DNA of 64,000 bases from Saccharothrix tamanrassetensis (lineage in GTDB: Bacteria; Actinomycetota; Actinomycetes; Mycobacteriales; Pseudonocardiaceae), in NCBI RefSeq assembly GCF_014203665.1, contig NZ_JACHJN010000005.1, forward strand, positions 1 to 64,000. The letters run 5' to 3'. The position numbers and the translations under genes are program-made. The notes beneath the pieces are model-generated. The model was not told the DNA's origin. It saw only the letters and a program-made list of their open reading frames with translations, and did no database searches. Below are positions 33,981 through 45,301 of the stretch, piece by piece. Each line of letters begins with the position of its first letter. The first letter of the stretch is position 1.

Positions 33981-35843
33981 GTGGACGACGAGTTGGCCGC
34001 ACTGGCCGAAGCACACGGCGTGGCCACTTACTACGAGGACGCCGGACAACGCCGTGCGGATGTCGATCCTGACGTAGTGGTGGCCGTGCTCGCGCAGTTG
34101 GACGTGGACGCCTCGACCCCGGAGGCGGTGCGCCGTGCGCTCGCCGCTCCCCGGCCCGAACCGAAAACCCTGGTCCTGCGCGAGGGCGAGGTGCTGGAGG
34201 GCACCGGCACGGTCGTGCTCGAAGACGGCGGCGAGGTCACCCTGCCCGCCGAACTGCCCCTCGGGTACCACCGGCTCGGCGACCGCACGGTGGTCGTCGC
34301 CCCCCGCGGGCTCCGGCCGGTGCCGAAGACCTGGGGCTGGATGCTCCAGCTCTACGCGATGCGCTCGGCCGAGTCGTGGGGCATGGGCGACTTCGCGGAC
34401 CTGGCCACCATCGCCCGGCGCAGCGCCGAGGAGCTCGACGCGGGCGTGCTGCTGGTCAACCCGGTGCAGGCGATCAGCCCGACCGCCCCGGTGGAGCGCT
34501 CGCCGTACTCGCCCTCCAGCCGCCGCTTCGCCAACCCGCTGTACCTGCGGATCACCGACCTCCCCGCGTACCGGGACGCCGATGCGGCGACCAGGGCGGC
34601 GGTCGACGCGCTGCGGTCGGACAACGACACGGAGCTGATCGACTACGACGCCGTGTGGACGGCGAAGAAGGCCGCGCTCGAACTGCTCTGGGCGGACGTG
34701 GACCACGTCGCACCGGAAGGCGACCTGAAGGACTTCGCCCGGTTCTGCGCGCTGGCCGAGACCCACGGCCCGGACTGGCGCAGCTGGCCCGAACCCCAAC
34801 GCGACCCGGCCACCGCGACCGCCGACCCGGACCGCGTCGCCTTCCACGCCTGGCTCCAGGACCTGTGCGAACAGCAGTTGGCCGACGCGCGCCGAGCCGC
34901 CGGGGCGATGCCGGTCGGCATCGTCCACGACCTGCCGGTCGGCGTGCACCCCGGCGGCGCGGACACCTGGGCGGTGCGCGACGCGTTCGCGCCCGACGTC
35001 CGGGTCGGCGCACCCCCGGACGCGTTCAGCCAGCTCGGCCAGGACTGGAACCTGCCGCCGTGGCGGCCGGACAAGCTGGCCGAACAGGGTTACGAGCCGT
35101 TCCGCGCGGTGATCCGCAACGTGCTCAAGCACGCCGACGGCATCCGCATCGACCACGTCGCGGGCCTGTGGCGGCTGTGGTGGATCCCGCCGGGCGAGCC
35201 GCCCAAGCGCGGCACCTACGTGCACTACGACGACAACGCGATGCTGGCCGTGCTGACCCTGGAGGCGCACCGGGCGGACGCGGTCGTCGTGGGGGAGGAC
35301 CTGGGCACGGTCGAGCCGAAGGTCACCGAAGCCCTGCACGCGCACGGGATGCTCAGCTCGGCCGTGCTGTGGTTCCAGCGCGACTACGACCAGCCCGGTC
35401 ACCCGCTGGTCCCGCCGGAGAAGTGGACCACGTCCGCGATGGCCAGCATCTCCACCCACGACCTGCCGACCGTGGCCGGTTTCCTGTCGGCCGAACACGT
35501 TCGGGTGCGGGCCGATCTGGGGCAGTTTGAAGGAGCCCCGGACGGGGAATACCGGTCTGCCGCGCGAGAACGCGCAGAATTGGTCGAGCTGCTCGAGCAG
35601 GAGGGGGTGGCCGCCGATGACCTGATCACCGCGTTCCACGCGCTGCTGGCGAGGGCACCTTCGCTGCTGCTGCTGACATCGCCCCAGGACGCGCTCGGGG
35701 AAACCCGCCAGCCGAACCTGCCCGGCACCGTCGACCAGTACCCGAACTGGCGGATCCCGCTGCCGGTCGGGCTGGCCGAGCTGTTCGCCGACGCCCGCGT
35801 GCGCCGGGTGGCCGCCGCCCTGGCTTCAGGTCGTGGCCGATGA
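33981..35843 (+). CDS. malQ: 4-alpha-glucanotransferase (amylomaltase)
   Basis: 620 residues of GH77. Recognised by the opening WGMGDFADLATIARRSAEEL, SPYSPSSRRFANPLYLRI, the nucleophile region IRIDHVAGLWRLWWIP and the acid/base segment GEDLGTVEPKVTEALHAHGM. It transfers alpha-1,4-glucan chains between maltodextrins in the cytoplasm. It starts at GTG 33981. Homologues in actinomycetes are often about 700 residues; this one has a shorter N-terminal part. It stands between a LacI gene and the glgX/tre genes. Confidence 0.92.
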   Translation: MDDELAALAEAHGVATYYEDAGQRRADVDPDVVVAVLAQLDVDASTPEAVRRALAAPRPEPKTLVLREGEVLEGTGTVVLEDGGEVTLPAELPLGYHRLGDRTVVVAPRGLRPVPKTWGWMLQLYAMRSAESWGMGDFADLATIARRSAEELDAGVLLVNPVQAISPTAPVERSPYSPSSRRFANPLYLRITDLPAYRDADAATRAAVDALRSDNDTELIDYDAVWTAKKAALELLWADVDHVAPEGDLKDFARFCALAETHGPDWRSWPEPQRDPATATADPDRVAFHAWLQDLCEQQLADARRAAGAMPVGIVHDLPVGVHPGGADTWAVRDAFAPDVRVGAPPDAFSQLGQDWNLPPWRPDKLAEQGYEPFRAVIRNVLKHADGIRIDHVAGLWRLWWIPPGEPPKRGTYVHYDDNAMLAVLTLEAHRADAVVVGEDLGTVEPKVTEALHAHGMLSSAVLWFQRDYDQPGHPLVPPEKWTTSAMASISTHDLPTVAGFLSAEHVRVRADLGQFEGAPDGEYRSAARERAELVELLEQEGVAADDLITAFHALLARAPSLLLLTSPQDALGETRQPNLPGTVDQYPNWRIPLPVGLAELFADARVRRVAAALASGRGR

Positions 35844-35931
35844 CCCGGGACACGCTCGTCACGCGGTCCGCACTGTTGCGGAGTATCGTCAACCAACCCA
35901 CCCGCGCCATGGTTGGAGGTGGCATTCACCC

Positions 35932-36285
35932 GTGAACACCGAGCTGGTGTCCCGCACCGGGCTGGTGCCCGAGCAGGCCAATCCCATCCCGACGAGTCCC
36001 GCCGACGCGCTCGAAGTCGCCGTCGAACGCGTCCTCGCCGCCGTCCGCCCGTCGAACCTCGCCGACCCGCTGTCGGACCCGCTGTCCGGGGCGCTGACCG
36101 CCGAGCAATCCCTGCGGGACGCCCTGCGCCGCACCGAGGTCGGCTCCGACGACGCGCTGGGGCAGGCCGTGGCCTGCGCCGAGGCCGCCGCCGAGCACCT
36201 GAGGTACCTGGAGCTCCAGGAAGCCAGGCTGCTGTTGGTTGCAGCACGTGGACAGCTCGTCAGGTCGCATTCCCGGAGGCCATGA
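35932..36285 (+). CDS. small hypothetical protein
   Basis: 117 residues from GTG 35932, with GGAGG 12 bases ahead. Mostly helical, Ala/Leu/Glu-rich: ADALEVAVERVLAAVRPSNL and AVACAEAAAEHLRYLELQEA suggest a helical bundle or coiled pair. No signal, Cys motif or known domain. It lies between malQ and glgX on the same strand and may be co-transcribed. Confidence 0.6.
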   Translation: MNTELVSRTGLVPEQANPIPTSPADALEVAVERVLAAVRPSNLADPLSDPLSGALTAEQSLRDALRRTEVGSDDALGQAVACAEAAAEHLRYLELQEARLLLVAARGQLVRSHSRRP

Positions 36286-36334
36286 TCTAGAACGGTAGGG
36301 TCGAATTGTTCCAGCTCGTCTTCGAGGAGCACCT

Positions 36335-38454
<2,120 letters not shown>

Positions 38455-38458
<4 letters not shown>

Positions 38459-40635
38459 CCCCGCCGCGCACGCCGGACGGCGCCGCCCCCGCGTCCACGT
38501 ACCGGATCCAGTTCACCCCCGACTTCACCTTCGCCGACGCCGAGGCGGTGGTCGACTACCTCGACGCGCTGGGCGCGGGCGCGCTGTACGCGTCGCCGCT
38601 GCTGGAGGCGACGCCGGGGTCCACGCACGGCTACGACGTGGTGAACCCGACGCGGGCCCGCGAGGAGTTCGGCGGTGAGGCCGGGCGGCAGGCGTTGGGC
38701 AAGGCGCTGCGGCAGGCCGGGCTGGGCCTGGTGGTGGACATCGTGCCGAACCACATGGCGGTGGAGGACGGTCCCGCCAACCCGTGGTGGTGGGACGTGC
38801 TCCAGCGCGGTCCCGCCTCGCCGTACGCGAAGTACTTCGACATCGACTGGTCCTCCGGGAAGGTGCTGCTGCCGTTCGCCGGTTCGCCCGAGGACGAGCA
38901 GCAGCACGAGCACTACGAGTCGGCGTTCTGGCGGCGCGGCAACACCGAGCTGAACTACCGGCGGTTCTTCGACATCACCACGCTGGCCGCGGTGCGGGTG
39001 GAGGACCCGGAGGTGTTCGACGCGACCCACCGCGAGGTGCTGCGGTGGGTCGAGGCGGGTGACGTGACCGGGCTGCGGGTGGACCACCCGGACGGTCTGG
39101 CCGACCCCGGCGGGTACGTGCGGCGGCTCAAGGAGCGCGCCGGGTGCTGGCTGGTGGTGGAGAAGATCCTCGGGGCGGACGAGTCGCTGCCGGCGAGCTG
39201 GCCGGTGGAGGGCACGACGGGGTACGACGCGCTGCGCGAGGTGTGCGGGGTGTTCGTGGACCCCGCCGGGGAGTCCCCGTTCACCGCGCTGGCCGAGGAG
39301 TTCGGGGTGGCCACGGACTTCGCGGCGGTCGAGCACGAGTGCCGGGAACTGGTCGCGCGCGGCATCCTGCGCGCCGAGGTGCGGCGGATCGCCGCCCTGG
39401 TGGACCACCCGGACCGGGCGGCGGCCGAGGAGGCGGTGGCGCAGGTGATGGCCGCGTTCCCGGTGTACCGGTCGTACCTGCCGGAGGGCTGGGAGGCGTG
39501 GCGCGCGGCGGTGGCGGCGGTGGCGTCACCGGCGGCACGGGTGTTGGACGAGCAGGTGCGCGCCGATCCGCGCGGGGAGCTCGCGACCAGGATCCAGCAG
39601 ACGTCCGGCATGGTCGTGGCCAAGGGGACCGAGGACACCGCGTTCTACCGCTACACCCGGTTCGTGGCGCTGAACGAGGTCGGCGGTGCGCCGGACCGGT
39701 TCGGGATGCCGGTGGCCGAGTTCCACGCCCGGGCCGCGGCCCGGGAGGCGGGGTCGCCGGCGGCGATGACCGCGCTGTCGACGCACGACACCAAGCGGTC
39801 GGAGGACGTGCGGGCGCGGCTCGCGGTGCTGGCCGAGCTGCCCGAGCAGTTCGGCGACGCGGTGCGGCGCTGGACGGCGGCGCACCCGATCGACGAGCCC
39901 GCGCTGAACATGCTGGCGTGGCAGTCGCTGGTGGGCGCCTGGCCGATCACGGCCGACCGGATGGCCGCGTACCTGGACAAGGCCGCCAAGGAGTCGAAGG
40001 TCCGCACCACCTGGGTCGACCACGACGAGGAGTTCGAGGCGGCGGTCGCGGCGTGGCCGGGCGAGGTGCTGGACGGCCCGGTGGCCGGCGAGGTCGCCGA
40101 GTTCGTGTCCGGGATCGTGCTGCACGGGTGGTCGAACGCGCTGGGGCAGAAGCTGGTGCAGCTCACCGCGCCCGGCGTGCCGGACGTGTACCAGGGCACC
40201 GAGCTGTGGGACCTGTCGTTGGTGGACCCGGACAACCGGCGGCCGGTGGACTACACCGTGCGACGGCGGTTGCTGGACCGGATCCGCGGCGGGTGGCAGC
40301 CCGGGGTGGACGATTCGGGGGCGGCGAAGCTCCTGGTGGTGCACAAGGCGTTGCGGCTGCGGCGGGAACGCCCGGAGCTGTTCCGCGGGTACCGGCCGGT
40401 GCGGGCGGCCGGGCCGGCGGCGGAGCACGTGGTCGCGTTCGAACGGACCGGGTTGGTCGCGGTCGCGACCCGGTTGCCGGTCGGCTTGGCGGCGCGTGGC
40501 GGCTGGGGCGACACCGAGCTGCCGTTGCCGCCGGGGGAGTGGACCGACGTGCTCACCTCCCGGCCCGCGTCGACGCGGTTGGCCGACCTGTTGGACCGCT
40601 ACCCGGTGGCACTGCTGGTGCGAGGAGATCAGTGA
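38455..40635 (+). CDS. treY: malto-oligosyltrehalose synthase
   Basis: 726 residues from ATG 38455, which overlaps the glgX stop as ATGA. A GH13 enzyme that turns the reducing end of maltodextrins into a trehalose unit. Region I LGLVVDIVPNHMAVEDGPAN, region II VTGLRVDHPDGLADP with the nucleophile and region III WLVVEKILGADESLP are specific to TreY, as is MVVAKGTEDTAFYRYTRFVA. The treZ start overlaps its stop, so the pathway genes are made together. Confidence 0.95.
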
Positions 40636-42362
40636 GCTTTTCGGTGTGGGCGCCTCACCACGAGCGCGTCCTGGTTCGGGTGGACGGGCACGACCACGAG
40701 ATGACGCCCGGCGACGGGGGGTGGTGGCACTCGCCGGTGGACGGCACGGACTACGCGTTCGTGCTCGACGGCGACGCGCTGCCGGATCCCCGGTCGTCGT
40801 GGCAGCCGGACGGGGTGCACGCGGCGTCGCGGGTCTACGACCACTCGCGGTTCGAGTGGACCGACCAGGGGTGGACGGGGCGCGGGCTGCCGGGGGCGGT
40901 GATCTACGAGCTGCACATCGGCACGTTCACGCCGGCGGGCACGTTCGACGGGGCGATCGAGCGGCTGGACCACCTGGTGGAGCTGGGCGTCACGCACGTC
41001 GAGGTGCTGCCGGTGAACTCGTTCGACGGGGTTGCCGGGTGGGGCTACGACGGCGTGCTGTGGGGCGCGGTGCACGAGCCGTACGGCGGGCCGGACGGGT
41101 TCAAGCGGTTCGTGGACGCCTGCCACGCGCGCGGGCTCGGTGTCGTGCTGGACGTGGTCTACAACCACCTCGGGCCGTCCGGCGCGTACCTCGACCGGTT
41201 CGGGCCGTACTTCGCCGGCAGCAACGACTGGGGTCCGGGGTTGAACCTGGACGGCGCGGACTCGGACGAGGTGCGCCGGTACGTCGTCGACAACGCGCTG
41301 GGCTGGCTGCGGGACTTCCACGTGGACGGGCTGCGGCTGGACGCGGTGCACGCGCTGGTGGACCGGAGCGCGCTGCACGTGCTGGAGCAGTTGGCGGTGG
41401 AGGTGGACGCGCTGTCGGCGGCGGTCGGCAGGCCGTTGACGCTGATCGCCGAGTCGGACCTGAACGACGCCAGGCTGGTGACGGCGCGCGAGGGCGGCGG
41501 GTACGGGTTGGACGCGCAGTGGGCCGACGACCTGCACCACGCGCTGCACGTGGCGCTGAGCGGCGAGACGTCCGGGTACTACCCGGACTTCGTGGGGGCG
41601 TTGCCGAAGACGTTGCGGGAGGTGTTCTTCCACGCCGGCACGTGGTCGTCGTTCCGGCACCGGCACCACGGGCGCCCGGTGGACAAGCGGCTGCCCGGCT
41701 ACCGGTTCCTGGCCTACCTCCAGAACCACGACCAGATCGGCAACCGGGCGGTGGGCGACCGGTTGTCCGCGTCGGTGTCGTTCGGCCGGCTCGCGGTGGG
41801 CGCGGCGATCGTGTTCTGCTCGCCGTACACGCCGATGCTGTTCATGGGGGAGGAGTGGGCGGCGAGCACGCCGTGGCAGTTCTTCGCCTCGTTCCCCGAC
41901 CCGGAGCTGGCGGAGGCGGTGCGCACCGGCAGGCGGCGGGAGTTCGCCCGGCACGGGTGGGGCGAGTCGGAGGTGCCCGACCCGATCGACCCGGAGACCG
42001 TGCGGCGGTCGACGCTGAAGTGGGACGAGGTGTCCGAGGACCGGCACCGCCGGGTGCTGGAGCTGTACCGGTCGCTGATCGCGCTGCGCCGGTCCCGCCC
42101 GGAACTGGCCGACCCCCGGCTGGACCGCTTCCGGGTCGACGACGGGGGCGACGTGCTGGTGCTGCACCGGGGCGGGCTGCGCGTGGTGTGCAACCTGGGC
42201 CCCGAGGCGGACGTGCCGCTCGGGGCCCCCGGCGAGGTGCTCCTCGCGTCGGCCGACGCGCGGGTGGTGGAACAGGCGGTGCGCCTGCCCGCCGAGTCGT
42301 TCGCGGTGGTTCAGTTGTCCGACAGCCAGCCGACCTCGGTCAACTTCTCCGCCAGCAGCTGA
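40632..42362 (+). CDS. treZ: malto-oligosyltrehalose trehalohydrolase
   Basis: 576 residues from GTG 40632, overlapping treY as GTGA, with GAGGAG ahead. It cuts free trehalose from the product of TreY. GH13 motifs: LGVVLDVVYNHLGPSGAYLD, VDGLRLDAVHALVDRSALHV with the nucleophile, TLIAESDLNDARLV with the acid and FLAYLQNHDQIGNRAVGDRL. GEEWAASTPWQFFASFPDPE is typical of TreZ. The last 17 residues are encoded in bases that also code for the opposite-strand ANTAR protein, so the tail is probably a run-on extension. Confidence 0.94.
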   Translation: MSFSVWAPHHERVLVRVDGHDHEMTPGDGGWWHSPVDGTDYAFVLDGDALPDPRSSWQPDGVHAASRVYDHSRFEWTDQGWTGRGLPGAVIYELHIGTFTPAGTFDGAIERLDHLVELGVTHVEVLPVNSFDGVAGWGYDGVLWGAVHEPYGGPDGFKRFVDACHARGLGVVLDVVYNHLGPSGAYLDRFGPYFAGSNDWGPGLNLDGADSDEVRRYVVDNALGWLRDFHVDGLRLDAVHALVDRSALHVLEQLAVEVDALSAAVGRPLTLIAESDLNDARLVTAREGGGYGLDAQWADDLHHALHVALSGETSGYYPDFVGALPKTLREVFFHAGTWSSFRHRHHGRPVDKRLPGYRFLAYLQNHDQIGNRAVGDRLSASVSFGRLAVGAAIVFCSPYTPMLFMGEEWAASTPWQFFASFPDPELAEAVRTGRRREFARHGWGESEVPDPIDPETVRRSTLKWDEVSEDRHRRVLELYRSLIALRRSRPELADPRLDRFRVDDGGDVLVLHRGGLRVVCNLGPEADVPLGAPGEVLLASADARVVEQAVRLPAESFAVVQLSDSQPTSVNFSASS

Positions 42363-42802
42363 CCGGCCAGGTTCACCTGGTCGTGCAGCTGTCTTCGCAC
42401 CTCGGGCAACTCGTCGCCCGAGGTGTTGGCGGCGTCGTAGGCGGCGACCAGCCGCCGTGCCGCGTGCACCACCTCCACACCGGGCCAGTCGGAGCGGTCG
42501 ACCTTGCCGTTCGGCTCGGCCGACAGGTGGACCGCCCGCACGGCCTGGCGCGGCCCGAGCTCGGCCGCCAGGTCCAGCAGCTTCACGGCGATGGTGTGCA
42601 GCTTCACGTTGTGGTGCTGCGACATGGCGACCAGCAGCTGGAACCCCTGTTGGGGGGTGCAGCCCTGAACGGCCGCGATCAGGCCGGTGGCCTGTCCGAT
42701 GACGGTGCGGGTCTGCACCGCCTTGCGCAGTCCCATCACCTCGGCCTCAAGGCTGGCGATCCGCGCGGCAAGCGTTTCGTCCAGTCCGTCGTCCCCGACC
42801 AC
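42311..42802 (-). CDS. ANTAR-domain protein (RNA-binding antiterminator type)
   Basis: 163 residues. The ANTAR domain is LEAEVMGLRKAVQTRTVIGQ, then ATGLIAAVQGCTPQQGFQLL, with Ala/Gly spacing and the three-helix pattern that binds paired hairpins in nascent RNA. The GTG at 42802 has GAGGAG 8 bases ahead; the frame is open to 42958 but that part is low-complexity. A C-terminal helical part of about 90 residues follows the ANTAR domain. Its 3' end overlaps treZ by 52 bases. Confidence 0.82.
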   Translation of the reverse strand: MVGDDGLDETLAARIASLEAEVMGLRKAVQTRTVIGQATGLIAAVQGCTPQQGFQLLVAMSQHHNVKLHTIAVKLLDLAAELGPRQAVRAVHLSAEPNGKVDRSDWPGVEVVHAARRLVAAYDAANTSGDELPEVRRQLHDQVNLAGQLLAEKLTEVGWLSDN

Positions 42803-43205
42803 GGTCGGGCTCCTCTCGCACGTCGAAACCGGGTCAGCGGCGCGTGCGAGGGCAGGCGGTGCCAGCTCCGACAAGCCCTCAGCTGACGCTGACCCTGGTG
42901 CCCAAACGCTGGGCGCCGGGTGGCTTGCGGCTGGCTTTTCAACCGCGTAGACGATCACCGTAGTAGAGGCCCGTGCAGAGAAGAAACCGGAGGGTCCTCA
43001 GCGGCACGGCAGACCACCGACCAACCCGTGGCCCACCGCCCGCGAACCGTACTCCACCCCCCGACCCCCGTCCCACACCCCGACCCGTCCCACAGCCACC
43101 TGCGAGGCCGCTCCACACCGCCACCCGCACCGCGCCACGACCTGCACCGGCCACCGCCGCACCCCACACCGGCCGCAATGCGAGCCCGCACACACCTGTG
43201 TCTTC

Positions 43206-43328
43206 GTGTTCTCCCCGTATGGCCTGCCCGGAGGGCTACCGCGCTTGTCCTGGGGGTGCAAGCACGCTCTTCGCTTGCGCCCCCAGGACAAGGGTGGTCG
43301 TCTTTGACAGGCCATGCGGGGAGAACAC
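43206..43328 (+). repeat. nested inverted-repeat element A
   Basis: Outer arms 43206-43226 and 43308-43328 pair over 21 positions with one G-U type mismatch. Inside, arms 43244-43263 and 43273-43292 form a 20-base-pair hairpin with loop ACGCTCTTC, again with a single wobble. The unpaired strips between the two stems are 17 and 15 bases. The whole matches element B (43508-43644) in reverse orientation, including loop and right strip. Confidence 0.9.
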
Positions 43329-43387
43329 GACGCCCTTTGTTTTTCCTCCCCGGAGGTCTGCCCAGCGGCGAGCGTCGCTTTTCAAGC

Positions 43388-43421
43388 TCTTGCTACGAAG
43401 ATCCTCTTGCTACGAAGATCC
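43388..43421. repeat. 17-bp tandem duplication in the spacer
   Basis: TCTTGCTACGAAGATCC occurs twice head to tail (43388-43404, 43405-43421) midway between elements A and B. Confidence 0.9.
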
Positions 43422-43507
43422 GCACGGCACCAAGTCTGAAAAGAGTCCTCGCCGGACGGGCAGGCCGCCAAGGATCCCATAAAATCAAAGCTTAAAAGAT
43501 AAAAGCG

Positions 43508-43644
43508 GTGCTGCGTGTCATCCCCGCATGGCCCGGTCAAAGACAACCACCCTTGTCCGGGGAATGCAAGCGAAAAGCGTGCTTGCATTCCCCGGACAAG
43601 CGCGGTTCGCTGCGCGCAGGCCATACGGGGATGACACGCAGCAC
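43508..43644 (-). repeat. nested inverted-repeat element B
   Basis: Outer arms 43508-43533 and 43619-43644 pair over 26 positions with one mismatch. Inner arms 43552-43571 and 43581-43600 pair perfectly over 20, with loop GAAAAGCGT. Read on the minus strand it aligns with element A along its full length. Within the inner stem a block reads CTGGGGG in the A type and CGGGGAA in B, each with its own matching partner strand, and the outer arms differ (TTCTCCCC against CATCCCC) with matched changes on the far side. Stem pairing is thus kept while sequence changed. Confidence 0.9.
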
Positions 43645-43670
43645 GGGAAGGGTGTGCGCCGGCGCGCTGC

Positions 43671-43733
43671 CGGGTGGTGGTGCGCCGGGTGGTGGTGCGC
43701 CGGGTGGTGCGCGGGGCGGTGGTGCGCGGGGCG
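43671..43733. repeat. G-rich imperfect tandem repeat
   Basis: Repeats of CGGGTGGTGGTGCGC with length variants, running to GCGGGGCGGTGGTGCGCGGG. Guanine tracts on one strand could form a quadruplex. It ends about 30 bases from the VOC stop. Confidence 0.75.
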
Positions 43734-43764
43734 GATGTGGGCAGTGCCGGGCGGGGTGGGCTGT

Positions 43765-44121
43765 TCAGCGTGGTGGGAGCACGCAGAATTCGTTTCCGGC
43801 GGGGTCGGTCAGGACGATCCAGTGGAAGTCCGGGTCGTTTTCGATCACGGTTGCGCCGAGCGCAACGAGTCGGGCGACTTCGGCGTCCTGGTCCTTGTCC
43901 GCGGCCAAGTCCAAGTGCAGGCGGTTCTTCACCGTCTTTTCTTCCGGGACCGGTTGTAGCAGCAGCAACGGGCCGTCGCCGGTGAGTTCGGTGTACTCGA
44001 CGCCTTTGGGGTCGGTCCAGGTCCGGGAGACCCGGTAGTCGAGTGCGGCGCACCAGGAGTCGCACAGGTCGGTGGGGTCGGGAGGGGCGTCCAGGGCGAG
44101 GGCGATGATACGACTGGTCAT
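43765..44121 (-). CDS. VOC-family (glyoxalase-like) protein
   Basis: 118 residues from the ATG at 44121. Two beta-alpha-beta-beta-beta modules are suggested by MTSRIIALALDAPPDPTDLC ... WCAALDYRVSR and RLHLDLAADKDQDAEVARLV with FHWIVLTDPAGNEFCVLPP, the last being the usual metal-Glu strand of the family. Members range from antibiotic-binding to dioxygenase and lyase roles. Specific function unknown. Confidence 0.82.
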   Translation of the reverse strand: MTSRIIALALDAPPDPTDLCDSWCAALDYRVSRTWTDPKGVEYTELTGDGPLLLLQPVPEEKTVKNRLHLDLAADKDQDAEVARLVALGATVIENDPDFHWIVLTDPAGNEFCVLPPR

Positions 44122-44193
44122 GCCGGGGAGGTTTCCCGGCCGCCTCCCGGGGTATTCGAGGTGCGACCTGAAGTCGACGAAAGGACCGCCACC

Positions 44194-44376
44194 ATGGGAG
44201 CCGACGACAAGGTCAGCAACAAGGCCGAGGAGATGAAGGGCCGCGCCAAGGAAGCCCTGGGCGACGCCACTGACAACGAGCAGTGGCAGGCGGAGGGCAA
44301 GGCCGAGAAGGCCAAGGGCGCGCTCAAGCAGGCCGGCGAGAAGGTCAAGGACGCCTTCCGCTCCGACGACCGCTGA
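44194..44376 (+). CDS. CsbD-family stress protein
   Basis: 60 residues, all polar and helical, starting MGADDKVSNKAEEMKGRAKE and repeating KAEKAKGALKQAGEKVKDAF. This is the CsbD pattern of small, general-stress proteins of unknown mechanism. GAAAGGA precedes the ATG. It ends 1 base ahead of udgX, so they are probably co-transcribed, linking the repair enzyme to stress. Confidence 0.85.
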   Translation: MGADDKVSNKAEEMKGRAKEALGDATDNEQWQAEGKAEKAKGALKQAGEKVKDAFRSDDR

Positions 44377-44377
44377 C

Positions 44378-44998
44378 ATGGTCGCGCGCAGCGCCGCCCC
44401 GTTCGTGCCGGAAGGCGCCGACTTGGCGGCGCTTCGCCGTGCGGTGGACAAGTGCGAGGGGTGCGACCTCTACAAGCCCGCCACCCAGGCCGTGTTCGGG
44501 GCCGGCCCGCCGGATGCCCGGCTGGTGCTGGTCGGGGAGCAGCCCGGCGACGTGGAGGACCGGGCCGGCGAGCCGTTCGTAGGACCGGCGGGCAAGCTGC
44601 TGGACAAGGCGTTGGCGGAGGCGGACCTGCTGCGTGAGGGCGTCTACGTGACCAACGCGGTGAAGCACTTCAAGTTCGTGCCCGCCGAGCGCGGCAAGCG
44701 ACGCATCCACAAGTCGCCGTCGCGCGGCGAGGTCGTGGCCTGCCTGCCCTGGCTGCACGCCGAACTGTCCGAAGTGCGGCCGGACCTGGTCGTGTGCCTC
44801 GGGGCGACCGCCGCCAAGGCGATCATGGGCACCGCCTACAAGGTCACCGAGCGCCGAGGACGACTGGAGCAGACCGACGACTTCCGGGTGATCTCCACCG
44901 TGCACCCGTCGGCGGTGCTCCGGGCCCCGGACCGGGACGAGGCGTACGCCGGCTTCCTGGCCGACCTGCGCACGGTGCGTGAGCACCTCGGAACGTGA
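44378..44998 (+). CDS. udgX: uracil-DNA glycosylase UdgX
   Basis: 206 residues of the UDG superfamily, Fe-S type. Motif 1 is VLVGEQPGDVEDRAGEPFVG, the UdgX-specific loop KRRIH stands at about residues 107-111, and motif 2 is STVHPSAVLRAP. Cys in CEGC and ACLPW fit the 4Fe-4S ligands. UdgX removes uracil from DNA and then stays covalently bound through the His of the KRRIH loop. It follows the CsbD gene by 1 base. A stable branched inverted-repeat structure begins 3 bases after its stop. Confidence 0.93.
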   Translation: MVARSAAPFVPEGADLAALRRAVDKCEGCDLYKPATQAVFGAGPPDARLVLVGEQPGDVEDRAGEPFVGPAGKLLDKALAEADLLREGVYVTNAVKHFKFVPAERGKRRIHKSPSRGEVVACLPWLHAELSEVRPDLVVCLGATAAKAIMGTAYKVTERRGRLEQTDDFRVISTVHPSAVLRAPDRDEAYAGFLADLRTVREHLGT

Positions 44999-45000
44999 AA

Positions 45001-45129
45001 CGGCCCCCTGACCGCTTCCCGCACCAGGTGCGGGCCGAGCTGGACTGGGCTCGGGGTCACGGGGGCCGGGTGGCTGCCTGGGATTCGCCCAGACCACCTG
45101 GGAAAGGCCGGTCCTAGCGGACAGCCACC
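45001..45129. ncRNA. two branched stem-loop structures, unassigned
   Basis: Structure 1 (45001-45068): arms 45001-45013 and 45055-45068 pair with one bulge and enclose two hairpins, CCCGCACC-A-GGTGCGGG and CCGAGC with GCTCGG, a three-way junction. Structure 2 (45069-45129): arms GGTGGCTG and CAGCCACC enclose CTGGG-ATTCG-CCCAG and GTCC-TAGC-GGAC. On the minus strand GGAAGGAGG stands at 45167-45175, a very strong ribosome-binding word with no gene behind it. These may be the udgX terminator, or a minus-strand leader or small RNA. I cannot tell. 45130-45301 holds no gene. Confidence 0.45.
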
Positions 45130-45301
45130 TCACGTCGAGTCCTGCAGCTATACAACTTCGGACCACCTCCTTCCTCGTGTACCGCGAACGCTATGCGGTC
45201 CCCGCACACCCTCGCAACGAATTTCTCGATCGTCCCCGGCCGCCGGCGCGAGGTCCGATTACCGCCGGACTTCCGACCCGCGGTCGCCCAGGATCATTTC
45301 C

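Larger units (their letters stand above)
42803..43764. other. gene-poor region with repeat elements
   Basis: About 960 bases between ANTAR and VOC genes, both on the minus strand. 42970-43200 is Pro/His/Thr-coding-like low complexity rich in CCAC and CCCAC words, with no supportable start. 43206-43644 is taken up by the two inverted-repeat elements and the spacer between them, and 43671-43733 by a G-rich repeat. Bases 43478-43506 are strikingly AT-rich for this genome. No gene is supportable. Confidence 0.7.

Noticed and set aside
43199..43650. CRISPR array suggested by repeated words in 43.2-43.65 kb.
   Set aside because: There are only two elements, in inverted orientation, each a nested palindrome; no regular spacers and no cas genes.
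45100..45176. Possible tRNA in the structured region after udgX.
   Set aside because: The stems do not form a cloverleaf with standard T-loop and D-loop words.
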